Below, in pieces: positions 1 through 6,908 of a DNA stretch of 9,386 nucleotides. Origin of the DNA: an uncultured Clostridia bacterium (GTDB lineage: Bacteria; Bacillota; Clostridia; Oscillospirales; CAG-272); NCBI GenBank assembly GCA_947624945.1, contig CANQMJ010000093.1:1-9386 (forward strand). Reading direction: 5' to 3'. The position numbers were made by a program, and so were the translations under genes. Below the pieces are notes generated by a model. That model searched no databases. It saw nothing but the letters and a program-made list of their open reading frames with translations, and was not told the DNA's origin. Positions within the stretch are counted from its first letter, which is position 1; every line of letters starts with the position of its first letter.

Positions 1-16
1 AATCCAGTCACTCCGA
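1..16 (+). tRNA. 3' end of a tRNA, probably tRNA-Pro (partial)
   Basis: The first 16 bases fit the 3' end of a tRNA. AAT fits T-loop positions 58-60, CCAGT (4-8) the 3' strand of the T stem beginning with the invariant C61, CACTCCG (9-15) the 3' acceptor strand, and A16 the discriminator. The 5' acceptor strand would be CGGAGTG, so the first pair is C1:G72 with A73. In bacteria that combination is characteristic of tRNA-Pro. TATT follows, so CCA is not encoded and must be added by nucleotidyltransferase. A terminator begins 19 bases downstream, as expected for a tRNA unit. The body and anticodon lie outside the window, so the isotype is inferred. Confidence 0.72.
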
Positions 17-34
17 TATTAAAACCCTTCGAAT

Positions 35-60
35 ACGGGACGCTGCAGCGTCCCGTTTTT
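35..60 (+). terminator. Rho-independent terminator of the upstream tRNA unit
   Basis: A perfect palindrome has arms at 35-45 and 46-56 (ACGGGACGCTG and its complement) and is followed by a run of T to position 60. A G+C-rich stem plus T-run on the plus strand is the classic intrinsic terminator. It lies just after the tRNA 3' end, so it most likely ends that transcript. The minus-strand side lacks a T-run, so it is a weak candidate for ending the hydrolase gene that points towards it. Confidence 0.87.
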
Positions 61-115
61 CGTTGCCGTAAACGGTTCTCGTTGCCGCGAACGGTTTTCG
101 CTATCGCGAAAACGA
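60..115. repeat. 19-bp imperfect tandem repeat, about 2-3 units
   Basis: Units at 60-78 and 79-97 match at most positions (TCGTTGCCG, two or three variable bases, then ACGGTT). A third, decayed unit (98-115) starts TCG and has lost the middle. The last part forms an 8-bp hairpin, GTTTTCGC (94-101) with GCGAAAAC (106-113) around TATC. This hairpin covers the stop codon of the minus-strand hydrolase gene. There is no T-run after it in that gene's direction. Function is unknown. Confidence 0.6.
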
Positions 116-505
116 CAGTCCGCACGTGACGAGCGTGACGTTTTCGCCGCCCGCGCCGCCGCGAATGATGCGGACAGCGCCGTGCGTCGGGTCCTCGCCC
201 GACAGCGCGAGACGCGACGCGTACAGCGCCATATCGGACGGCGACGGCGACGGGAATATGCCGAGCGAGGACGCGTTCGCAGAGAGAGAATCGGTGAAGT
301 CGTCGGAGCGTATGCGGTTGATGATGGTGGCGCCGACGGCGATCATGCCGTAGAGCTCGTCGGCGGGACCGCCCTCGATGTAGGCGGCGAGAAGCTCCGC
401 GTCGGGCAGCTCGTCGGCGCTGCATATCGGTGACAGCGTCACGAGCGCGAGCGCGAACGCGGCGGACACAGATGCGATTTTAACAAAAAAACGATGATTT
501 TTCAT
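101..505 (-). CDS. Small secreted SleB-type cell-wall hydrolase domain protein
   Basis: This 134-residue protein begins with a signal peptide: MKNHRFF, a hydrophobic core, and a likely cleavage after ICSA near residue 31. The rest resembles the Hydrolase_2 domain of SleB-type peptidoglycan (spore cortex) hydrolases: LLAAYIEGG, then AVGATIINRI and SDDF (family EARGE...VAVxxVxxNR...FP), then DPTHGAV (family DPTGGAL) and a terminal CGLSF (family IGxHxF). The glutamate of YIEGG could be the catalytic acid. The domain is shorter than usual and has lost the aromatic YFYNP-like part after GA, so activity is uncertain. The chosen ATG at 505 has a GGGG Shine-Dalgarno 11 bases upstream and starts a proper signal peptide. 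A TTG further upstream (556) would put 17 polar residues before it. The gene stands alone, divergent from the long operon. Likely role: cell-wall or cortex remodelling outside the membrane. Confidence 0.7.
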   Translation of the reverse strand: MKNHRFFVKIASVSAAFALALVTLSPICSADELPDAELLAAYIEGGPADELYGMIAVGATIINRIRSDDFTDSLSANASSLGIFPSPSPSDMALYASRLALSGEDPTHGAVRIIRGGAGGENVTLVTCGLSFSR

Positions 506-549
506 AAGTTTATTTTCCCCGCAAACATCGCTTGCGAACGTGAGAAAAG

Positions 550-578
550 TTGACAAGCATGCACCGTTGTGGTATATT
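550..578 (+). promoter_or_regulatory. Sigma-A promoter of the 611-8000 operon
   Basis: A -35 TTGACA (550-555) is followed by a 17-bp spacer and a -10 TATATT (573-578). The -10 is preceded by TGTGG, which fits the extended TRTGn element of Gram-positive promoters. Transcription should begin near 585 and give a leader of about 25 bases that contains the ribosome site of the first gene. No operator is evident. Confidence 0.82.
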
Positions 579-610
579 TAACATGTATTTCTCTATTGAG
601 GCGGGATTTG

Positions 611-1180
611 ATGGATATCGCAGGTAAAAAGGTCGGGATACGCGTGAGCTCGCATTTTCACGACATAGAGCCGGACGCGGCGGAGTCGCTTTGCTATTTT
701 GCCGAAATGCTCGATCAGGTCGACGACGAGGACGGCGAGCAGCTGAAGGCGCTTTTGCGCCTTATCATGGAGGACGAGAGCGACGACGACAGCCTCGATA
801 TGTATACGGAGGGCGAGCTTTACACCGGCGACGGCAAAACGGAGATAAGATACCGCGAGCCCGACGTCGAGAGCATGGGCGAGACGGTGACGTCGGTGTC
901 GTTTGACGACGGCGACCGCGAGCTCGTCACGATAACGCGCGGCGGCGACGTCTATACGGCGCTCGTGCTCGAAGAGGGCGTGCGCCATACGTGCGCGTAC
1001 AATACGGGCAGTTTGCCGCTCCTCATTTACACGACGGCGAGACGCATAGAAAACACGGTCGGCGAGGACGGCGGAGTCCTCGATATGATATACACGGTCG
1101 AGACGGGAATGTCGCCGCCGCAGTTCAACAGAATAACGATGAATGTGACGTTGACGCCGCAGGACGCGGCGGAGGTATAA
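611..1180 (+). CDS. DUF1934 (YwiB-like) beta-barrel protein with an acidic insert
   Basis: This 189-residue soluble protein matches the DUF1934 pattern: an N-terminal strand KKVGIRVSS (6-14), then TEGELY (66-71), IRYRE, ETVTSVSFDDGDRELVTI, an RGGDVYTALVLEEG stretch, and CAYNTGSLPLLIYTTA near the centre. The family is a small calycin-like beta-barrel of unknown function, common in Firmicutes. Between the first strand and TEGEL lies an added segment (about 17-62) rich in Asp and Glu, for example DDEDGE and EDESDDD. As I recall, typical members go almost straight from strand one to the TEG motif. The ATG at 611 was chosen because GAGGCGG ends a few bases upstream. In-frame GTG at 569 and TTG at 608 lie in the promoter or have poorer spacing. 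It is the first gene of the operon, and holA starts one base after its stop. Confidence 0.8.
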   Translation: MDIAGKKVGIRVSSHFHDIEPDAAESLCYFAEMLDQVDDEDGEQLKALLRLIMEDESDDDSLDMYTEGELYTGDGKTEIRYREPDVESMGETVTSVSFDDGDRELVTITRGGDVYTALVLEEGVRHTCAYNTGSLPLLIYTTARRIENTVGEDGGVLDMIYTVETGMSPPQFNRITMNVTLTPQDAAEV

Positions 1181-1181
1181 A

Positions 1182-2258
1182 ATGAACATGACCGAGTCCG
1201 AATACAAAAACGCGCTGCGCGCGGGACGCGGCGGCGCGTACGTTCTGTGCGGCGAGGAGTCGTACCTCATCAGGCACTACCGCGACAGAACGCGCGAGCC
1301 GTATTCGTCGCCGGAGGCGAAGTATGACCGCGCCGTCGTCGGATACGAGACAAGAGCGGACGCGGACGCGATAGTGGACGCGGCGGCGACGCCGGTCATG
1401 TCGATGATGTCGATGCTTTTGACGGAGCCGGACGCGGTATCGCGCAAGCGGCTCGTCGAGGTGTCGGTCGAGGCGGCGGACGGACTAAAAGACTCCGACT
1501 TTGACGCGCTGATAGGGGCGATGTCGGCATCGTCGGAGTATGCGGACGACGCGATAGTTTTACTGTGCCTTATGCCGGGGACGTTCGACTGCGGCGAGCC
1601 GCCGAAGCGTCCGTCGGCATTGTATAAAAAGCTGTGCGCGGCGGACGGGGTGAACGTCGTATATTTTCCAGCGACGACGCCGGCGCAGCTCAGGCGGTGG
1701 GTCGAGCGTCATTTCACGCATGAGGGAATCACGCCCGAATGGGACGCCGCCGACGCGATGGTGTCGCTCGTCGGCGAGGACATGACGTCGCTGTCGGGCG
1801 AGATAGACAAGCTGACGTCGTATGTGAAAGCACACGGACGCGACCATGTAACGAAGGACGACGTGGCGGCCGTATGCTGCCGCGGCGACAGATACGACGC
1901 ATTCGCGCTGTCGAACGCGATACTCGATAAGCGGCGCGACGCGGCGCTGTCGGCGCTGTACGACGAAATGCGCAGAAAGACGGAGCCGGTCATAGTTTCG
2001 GCAGGGATAGCGCGCGTTCTGTCGGATATAATGGCGGTGAAGGCGCTGTCGTCGACGGGCGCGTCGGCGCCTATGATATCGCAGACGCTCGGCATGCACG
2101 AATACAAGGTGAAGCTGTACATGAAAAGCGCGTCGGCGCGCACGGAGGAGGAGCTCGAGCGAGCGGTGCTCGCGTGTGCGGACGCCGACAGGCGCATCAA
2201 GTCGACGGGCGGCGGATATGAGGCGCTCGAACGGCTCGTGTGCGAGGTGGGAGCGTAA
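1182..2258 (+). CDS. holA: DNA polymerase III subunit delta
   Basis: At 358 residues this is close to the usual length of delta, the clamp-loader subunit that opens the sliding clamp so it can be loaded on primed DNA. Family signs are the N-terminal YVLCGEESYLI (20-30, usual form vYlLxGeExyLi), the LRRWVERHF segment with a small helical domain containing LVGEDMTSLSGEIDKL, and a C-terminal helical domain beginning near DAFALSNAILDKRRDAAL and ending with ADRRIKSTGGGYEALERLV. Delta normally has no working Walker A motif, and none is seen. The start is fixed by GGAGGT at 1171-1176, five bases before ATG. The stop TAA shares one base with the ATG of the next gene (TAATG), which suggests translational coupling. 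As the only essential replication gene here, it probably keeps the operon constitutively expressed (inference). Confidence 0.92.
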   Translation: MNMTESEYKNALRAGRGGAYVLCGEESYLIRHYRDRTREPYSSPEAKYDRAVVGYETRADADAIVDAAATPVMSMMSMLLTEPDAVSRKRLVEVSVEAADGLKDSDFDALIGAMSASSEYADDAIVLLCLMPGTFDCGEPPKRPSALYKKLCAADGVNVVYFPATTPAQLRRWVERHFTHEGITPEWDAADAMVSLVGEDMTSLSGEIDKLTSYVKAHGRDHVTKDDVAAVCCRGDRYDAFALSNAILDKRRDAALSALYDEMRRKTEPVIVSAGIARVLSDIMAVKALSSTGASAPMISQTLGMHEYKVKLYMKSASARTEEELERAVLACADADRRIKSTGGGYEALERLVCEVGA

Positions 2259-2863
2259 TGGCGGCGGAGAGGCGCGAAAAGCTGACCGTCGACATGCCCA
2301 TCATAGTCGAGGGCAAATACGACAGGGAAAAGATCGCGTCGGTGGTGAACGGCGTCATTATCACGACGAACGGATTCGGGATATTCAACAGGGGCGAAAA
2401 GCTGGCGCTCATAAGAAAGCTGGCGAAGAGCGGCGGCATAATACTTCTCACCGACAGCGACGGCGCGGGCGGCGTCATACGCTCGTATATAACGTCGGCG
2501 GTGCCGGCGGGCAGCGTCGTACAGCTATATATCCCCGCGATAAAGGGCAAGGAAAAGCGCAAGAGGTCGCCGTCAAAGGCGGGCACGCTCGGCGTCGAGG
2601 GCATCGACGCGGACAAGCTCTACGAGCTGCTTCTGCCGTTTTCGCGCGGTCACGATGAAATAAAGTCGCGCGGCGGCATAACGAAGGCGGACATGTACGC
2701 GGCGGGACTGTCGGGCTCCGACGACGCGCAAAAAAGGCGCGACGAGACGGCGAGACGACTCGAGCTGCCGTCCGGCATGACGGCGAACGCGCTTTTGTCG
2801 GCGATGAATGTGCTTATAACGCGCGAGGAATTTGAAAAGATCACATCGGAGCTGTCGGAATGA
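2258..2863 (+). CDS. rnmV: RNase M5-like toprim nuclease (5S rRNA maturation family)
   Basis: This is a 201-residue protein; Bacillus RNase M5 has about 186. The toprim fold shows the conserved glutamate in IIVEGKYD (E18) and the DxD pair in LLTDSDGAGGVIR (D66, D68). TNGFGIF corresponds to the TNGSAI loop of RNase M5. A basic linker KGKEKRKRSPSK (96-107) leads to LGVEGID (family GVEHAS). The C-terminal half, from ITKADMYAAGLSG through RRDETARRLEL and ALLSAMNVLITREEF, follows the RNase M5 C-terminal domain (DUF4093). The known role is trimming precursor 5S rRNA with help from ribosomal protein L18. The acidic loop reads DSDGAGG rather than the DPDxPGE I recall, so the substrate may differ. The ATG at 2258 overlaps the holA stop and has GAGGTGG upstream; an in-frame GTG at 2240 is less likely. 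It is followed by a 4-base overlap (ATGA) with the GtrA gene. Confidence 0.8.
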   Translation: MAAERREKLTVDMPIIVEGKYDREKIASVVNGVIITTNGFGIFNRGEKLALIRKLAKSGGIILLTDSDGAGGVIRSYITSAVPAGSVVQLYIPAIKGKEKRKRSPSKAGTLGVEGIDADKLYELLLPFSRGHDEIKSRGGITKADMYAAGLSGSDDAQKRRDETARRLELPSGMTANALLSAMNVLITREEFEKITSELSE

Positions 2864-3348
2864 AAAAACTGTTTACTAAATACCGCGAGATAATAATGTA
2901 TCTCATCTTCGGCGTGCTGACGACGGCGGTGAGCTGGGGCGTGTACTTTCTTTTGATGAGCGTCGGGCGCGGTGTCATCGGCATCGAGCCGGGCGACGTC
3001 GAGAGCGCGCGCTATATAGCGCTTTACACGGCGGCGCAGGTCATATCGTGGGTGTGCGCGGTGCTGTTCTCGTTTTTCACTAACCGCGCGTGGGTGTTCA
3101 CCGACGCAGACAAGTCGGTGAGCGTGCCGAAGCAGCTGGCGGCGTTTGCGTCGGGGCGGCTTTTGACGCTCGGGCTCGACTACGTCATAACGTACGCGGG
3201 CGCGCTTCTGATACTGCGCATTGTGGACGGCTCCGAGGATTACGCCGAGACTGTGTCCAAGATGGCGGCGGCAGTCGTCGTCATGGCTGGCAATTATGTG
3301 TTCGGCAAGCTGTTCGTGTTCAGAAAGAAGAAGGGGCGGGACGCTTGA
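2860..3348 (+). CDS. GtrA-family four-helix membrane protein
   Basis: This 162-residue protein has four hydrophobic segments, at about 11-33, 52-73, 95-120 and 132-151, and a basic tail RKKKGRD. The GtrA (DPMS/Flp-like) signature appears twice: SFFTNRAWVF (71-80) ends helix 2 and NYVFGKLFVF (145-154) ends helix 4, where relatives carry NxxxxRxWVF. Family members sit in the membrane, and several are thought to move or present polyprenyl-phosphate-linked sugars for decoration of O-antigen, arabinogalactan or teichoic acids. The substrate cannot be read from sequence. The start overlaps the upstream stop by four bases (ATGA) and its own TGA overlaps the TTG start of the flippase gene. Its place beside a flippase and CsaB suggests work on a lipid-linked cell-wall polymer. 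Confidence 0.88.
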   Translation: MKKLFTKYREIIMYLIFGVLTTAVSWGVYFLLMSVGRGVIGIEPGDVESARYIALYTAAQVISWVCAVLFSFFTNRAWVFTDADKSVSVPKQLAAFASGRLLTLGLDYVITYAGALLILRIVDGSEDYAETVSKMAAAVVVMAGNYVFGKLFVFRKKKGRDA

Positions 3349-4832
3349 GCATACAGTATTTTATAGTCACGCTCGGGATACTGCTCGCAAAGATAGTCGG
3401 CTTTCTTCGCGACATAATATTCGCGGGCAAATTCGGCGCGACGGCGGCGAGCGACATATATTTCGGCGTATTCGGCGTCGTGACGCTGCTTTTTACCGGC
3501 ATCGGCATGGCGCTCTCGACGCTGGCGATAAAAAATCTCGGACGGCTCGAGCTCGGCACGGAGAATGAAAGACGCGCGTATGTGTCGTCGTTCATCACGC
3601 GCACGTTTTTGTTTACTGCCGCGGGAGCGGTCTTGATGGCGGTGTTCGCGCGTGCGCTCGTGGCGGTGCTTCTGCCCGACCTGCGCGAGGACATGATACC
3701 GACCGCGGTCACGGTGACGCGCATAATGACGCCGTCGCTGTGCTTCGTCTGCGTCGCGTACGTCATATCGGGCGTGCTTCAGAACAGCCGCCGCTTTTTC
3801 ATTCCCTCGATAGTCAGTCTGCCCTATAACGTCATACTTATAGCGCAGCTTTTGTTTACGGACCCGGATGTTATCGCGGTCAGCGTGGTGACGACGATAG
3901 GGTGGGGACTTCACATCGTGTTCCAGCTCCCGCAGTTTTACAGGCTCGGCTACCGCATGTTCTCGCGCGGGGGGAAAGGCTCGTTCGGCGTCGGCGAGGC
4001 GGCGGCGATATTCGCGTCAAACATGGGCTTTCAGCTTTGCTTCATAATCGACAGGCGGTTCGTCAGCGGCAGCGAGGGCGCGATTACGTCCGTCAACTAC
4101 GCGTCGAACCTGTTCGTCACGGTGTCGAGCGTGTTCGTCGTGGCGATGTCGAGCGTCATATTCCCAGCAATATCGAAAAATCACGCCGAGGGCAAGCTCG
4201 ACTATGTGCGCGGACTCGTCGGCGCGATGATAACGCTTATGTTCGTCATATTCGTGCCGTATCTGCTCGTCGCGGCGACGTTCGGGCATAACATCGTCTC
4301 GCTTTTGTGGGAGAGGGGCGAGTTCACCGCCGAAGCTGCATCGACGACGTCGGCGTCATTCCTGATATACAGTCTCGGCGTATTCGGCTACATCGCGCAG
4401 GAGCTTTTTTCTAAGGTGCTTTATCTGTCGTCGCGCTATATCGACACGGTATGCAGCGCGGCGGCTGTTATAATAATAAAGCTGCTGACGGGCGGCATCG
4501 TGTACGAGCATCTCGGCGTGTACGGCGTCGCCGCCGAGACGTCGCTTTTGCTGACCATATACGCGGTATATATATCGCTGCGCATGAAGACAGCGGTCGG
4601 GAAGTATATAACGCGGTCGACGATACGCGACGCGGGACGAGTTCTGCTGTCCGGGCTCGCGGCGCTTGCGGTTTACGTGATATTCCGCGCCGCAGCTCCC
4701 GGGATATGCGCGGACAGGGTGATGTTTTTGCTACCGCTCTCTGTGTGCGGCGCGGCATATATCGCCGTTATATTTGCGACGGGGCTCCATAAGTCGCTGT
4801 TCGCGGATATAAAAAAACGCCGCGAGGATTAG
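3345..4832 (+). CDS. MurJ/MviN-family lipid-linked sugar flippase, atypical
   Basis: This 495-residue membrane protein has about 14 hydrophobic segments, the size of MurJ, which flips lipid II for peptidoglycan synthesis. The N-terminal motif GFLRDIIFAGKFG (19-31) with SDIYF (36-40) is the family's GFxRDxxxAxxFGxxxxxDAFF. YASNLFVTVSSVF (252-264) followed by FPAISK matches the helix-8 region. Compared with E. coli MurJ from memory, the counterparts of R24 and D39 remain (R22, D37). The RRxFAEG motif after helix 1 is absent, and R270 and E273 become N255 and V258. These residues bind or gate lipid II, so this may be a divergent flippase for another lipid-linked polymer, as its GtrA and CsaB neighbours suggest. 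The TTG start at 3345 forms a TTGA overlap with the GtrA stop and has AGAAGG upstream. The reading frame stays open further 5', but that part is antisense-free overlap with GtrA in another frame and lacks membrane character. Confidence 0.82.
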   Translation: MSIQYFIVTLGILLAKIVGFLRDIIFAGKFGATAASDIYFGVFGVVTLLFTGIGMALSTLAIKNLGRLELGTENERRAYVSSFITRTFLFTAAGAVLMAVFARALVAVLLPDLREDMIPTAVTVTRIMTPSLCFVCVAYVISGVLQNSRRFFIPSIVSLPYNVILIAQLLFTDPDVIAVSVVTTIGWGLHIVFQLPQFYRLGYRMFSRGGKGSFGVGEAAAIFASNMGFQLCFIIDRRFVSGSEGAITSVNYASNLFVTVSSVFVVAMSSVIFPAISKNHAEGKLDYVRGLVGAMITLMFVIFVPYLLVAATFGHNIVSLLWERGEFTAEAASTTSASFLIYSLGVFGYIAQELFSKVLYLSSRYIDTVCSAAAVIIIKLLTGGIVYEHLGVYGVAAETSLLLTIYAVYISLRMKTAVGKYITRSTIRDAGRVLLSGLAALAVYVIFRAAAPGICADRVMFLLPLSVCGAAYIAVIFATGLHKSLFADIKKRRED

Positions 4833-4849
4833 GTCTTGGAGGTATTCAC

Positions 4850-6889
4850 ATGATGAAAAATAAACGGCGCGCGGCGGCGCTTTTTCCGATATCGGTACTT
4901 GCGCTTTTTCTTGCATGCGCGCTTCTGCCGCAGTTTTTCGCGCGCATATCGGCGGAGAGGGAAAACGACAGCGTCGTGTTCTCGCTTCTCTACTCGGACG
5001 CGAAAAACAGGCTCGGCGAGCAGTCGCTGGCGCGTCATCTCGACGAGGTAAAGGCGGCGGGCGTCACGACTGTGACGGTGCCGGAGCTGACGATGAACGT
5101 GCTCGTCGACAGAGGCGATATAGTCGGCGCGCGTTATCACGACATAAGGCACAAGTACGACGAGGAATCGCAAATGTTGGCGGACGCTCTCGACAAAGTC
5201 GAAAATATCGCGTACGCCTCGCACGTAATAATCGCGTCCGACCAGGACGACGCGGAAAGAGTGCGCCGCTGTCTGCCGCTGTCGTTTTCGCCAGATGAGT
5301 ACGCGGACGTCGGCGATGTAGGCGGCAGCAGTGTTTTTGTGATATTCGACGGCAATATTCCGACGTACGACATCCCGCTCGGATTTGACGAGGCGGCGAT
5401 AGCGGAAATGAGGGCGCGCGGGTTCGACGTTGCTGTTTCGCTGCGCATGGGGTCGAGGAGCAGCGTCGGCTATATAGACGAGCTTGAAAGGATAGTAGAC
5501 GAAAACGGTGTCAAGTATCTGTGGCTGCGCAATGACAGCAGAAGCAAAGAAACGGACGAGAACGCAGACAAAAACATCGACAGGATGGCGGAGCTCATCG
5601 CGTCGCGGGGACTTTATTTCGTCGCGGCGGAGAACGCGACGCAGCTTTCAAACGAGGACATAATCGGTTACGACAAAATATTCGACGCGGCGGACGGGCG
5701 CGTCCTGCGCGCGTTTGAAACCTACGACCAGTCGTCGCCCGATTCGACGGGGTACATGTTCAGGCGCAACCAGTACCTCAACTCCGTGATAGACAGAAAT
5801 TCGCGCTTTGTAAGCGTGACGCAGCTTTCGCTCGGCGGAAAGTCGGCGGAGACGCTCGCGTCCGACACGTCAAAGGCGGCGGGGTCGGCGATAGAAAAGC
5901 TGTCGTCGCTCGGCTATGACGTGAAAGAATGTGATACGCGTCTTGACGGATACGAGAGGTACGCGCTGACGCCGAACATCGCCGCAGCGTTCGTTGCGGT
6001 GATCGCGGTCGGAGCCGTCGCTGCCGTGTTCGAGCTCGACGGTATGAAAGCGTTCATCGCTGCGGTTCTGCTTGCGGTCGCGTCGTTCGCGGTCACGTTC
6101 GTAATGCCGGAGCCGCTCGTGCTGCTGTATCCGACGTGCGCGGCGCTGGCTATATCGTGCTTTGCGGTGTCCGTCATGCTGTACGCGCTCAAAAAGCTGC
6201 GCGGCAGGCTCGGCGTACTGCCGCTTACGGCGGCTGTCGCCGTGCCGGTGCTCGCAGTGCTCGCCGTCGGCGGCGTCGTTATGTGCTCGCTTTTGTCCGG
6301 CATCGACTATTATTTCAACAACGACATATTCCGCGGCATAAAAATATCGCTGTACGCGCCGCTACTCTATGCCGCCGCCGCGTATTACGTGATGTTCATA
6401 CATAAAAAGGGCTCGTTCCCCGGCGACGTCAGAGACGTGATGTCGGCGCGGATAAGGATGTCGTGGGCGGCGGCAGCCGTCATAATGATGGCGGTGAGCG
6501 TCATATATATCGTCAGGAGCGGAAACGTATCGTCGATCTCATCGGCGGAGGAATCGATGAGAGAATTCATCACCGAGCATATGGCGGCGCGTCCGCGCAC
6601 GAAGGAGTTCGTCGCCGCGTATCCGTGTCTCGTTTTGCTCGTGTGGTACGCGAAGAAGTGGCGCGGGACGCTTTTGCCGTGGGGGCTCGCCGTCGGCGCT
6701 GCTATACTGCCCGCGTCCGTGACGAACACGGTCTGCCACGTGTTCACGAATGCGGGGATACAGTTCGGCAGACTCGCGAACGGTCTTTTGCTCGGCATTT
6801 TCACGTCGTCGGTCGTATACGCGCTGAATATCGTTTTTACGCGGATACTGCATAAATATTTCTCCGTAGAGTTCGAAAGCGAAAACTGA
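4850..6889 (+). CDS. DUF5693-like polytopic membrane protein
   Basis: This 679-residue protein has one N-terminal membrane segment (about 9-30, after MKNKRRAAA), a large presumed extracytoplasmic domain (about 31-370), then eight or nine membrane segments from 376 to 668. The outer domain alternates strands and helices, for example AAGVTTVTVPE, GDIVGA, FVIFDGNIP, ARGFDVAVSLR and GVKYLWLRND. This layout is reminiscent of a TIM-barrel-like fold. Between the last membrane segments lies RPRTKEF (581-587), which I associate with DUF5693, a clostridial family of unknown function. No catalytic residues can be assigned. A strong GGAGGT (4838-4843) precedes two successive ATG codons (4850, 4853), and either may be used. 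It sits between the flippase and CsaB, so a part in exporting or finishing the same envelope polymer is a reasonable inference. Confidence 0.72.
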   Translation: MMKNKRRAAALFPISVLALFLACALLPQFFARISAERENDSVVFSLLYSDAKNRLGEQSLARHLDEVKAAGVTTVTVPELTMNVLVDRGDIVGARYHDIRHKYDEESQMLADALDKVENIAYASHVIIASDQDDAERVRRCLPLSFSPDEYADVGDVGGSSVFVIFDGNIPTYDIPLGFDEAAIAEMRARGFDVAVSLRMGSRSSVGYIDELERIVDENGVKYLWLRNDSRSKETDENADKNIDRMAELIASRGLYFVAAENATQLSNEDIIGYDKIFDAADGRVLRAFETYDQSSPDSTGYMFRRNQYLNSVIDRNSRFVSVTQLSLGGKSAETLASDTSKAAGSAIEKLSSLGYDVKECDTRLDGYERYALTPNIAAAFVAVIAVGAVAAVFELDGMKAFIAAVLLAVASFAVTFVMPEPLVLLYPTCAALAISCFAVSVMLYALKKLRGRLGVLPLTAAVAVPVLAVLAVGGVVMCSLLSGIDYYFNNDIFRGIKISLYAPLLYAAAAYYVMFIHKKGSFPGDVRDVMSARIRMSWAAAAVIMMAVSVIYIVRSGNVSSISSAEESMREFITEHMAARPRTKEFVAAYPCLVLLVWYAKKWRGTLLPWGLAVGAAILPASVTNTVCHVFTNAGIQFGRLANGLLLGIFTSSVVYALNIVFTRILHKYFSVEFESEN

Positions 6890-6890
6890 A

Positions 6891-6908
6891 AAAGGGGGTG
6901 ACGGGTTG
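6891..6908 (+). promoter_or_regulatory. Strong ribosome site that fixes the TTG start of csaB
   Basis: AAAGGGGGTGA (6891-6901) is almost the full complement of the 16S anti-Shine-Dalgarno. Four bases later comes TTG (6906-6908). No in-frame ATG or GTG lies nearer, and translation from this TTG gives SDIVIAGYLGFGNSGDEALL, the true N-terminus expected for the family. Confidence 0.8.

Noticed and set aside
60..115. CRISPR array
   Set aside because: The 19-bp units are directly adjacent with no spacers, and no cas gene is present.
506..556. Upstream TTG start for the hydrolase gene
   Set aside because: It would place 17 polar residues before a normal signal peptide and has no ribosome site. The ATG at 505 has a GGGG site.
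3090..3344. 85-residue N-terminal extension of the flippase frame
   Set aside because: It overlaps GtrA in another frame and reads as an arginine-rich shadow. The family N-terminus begins at the TTG at 3345.
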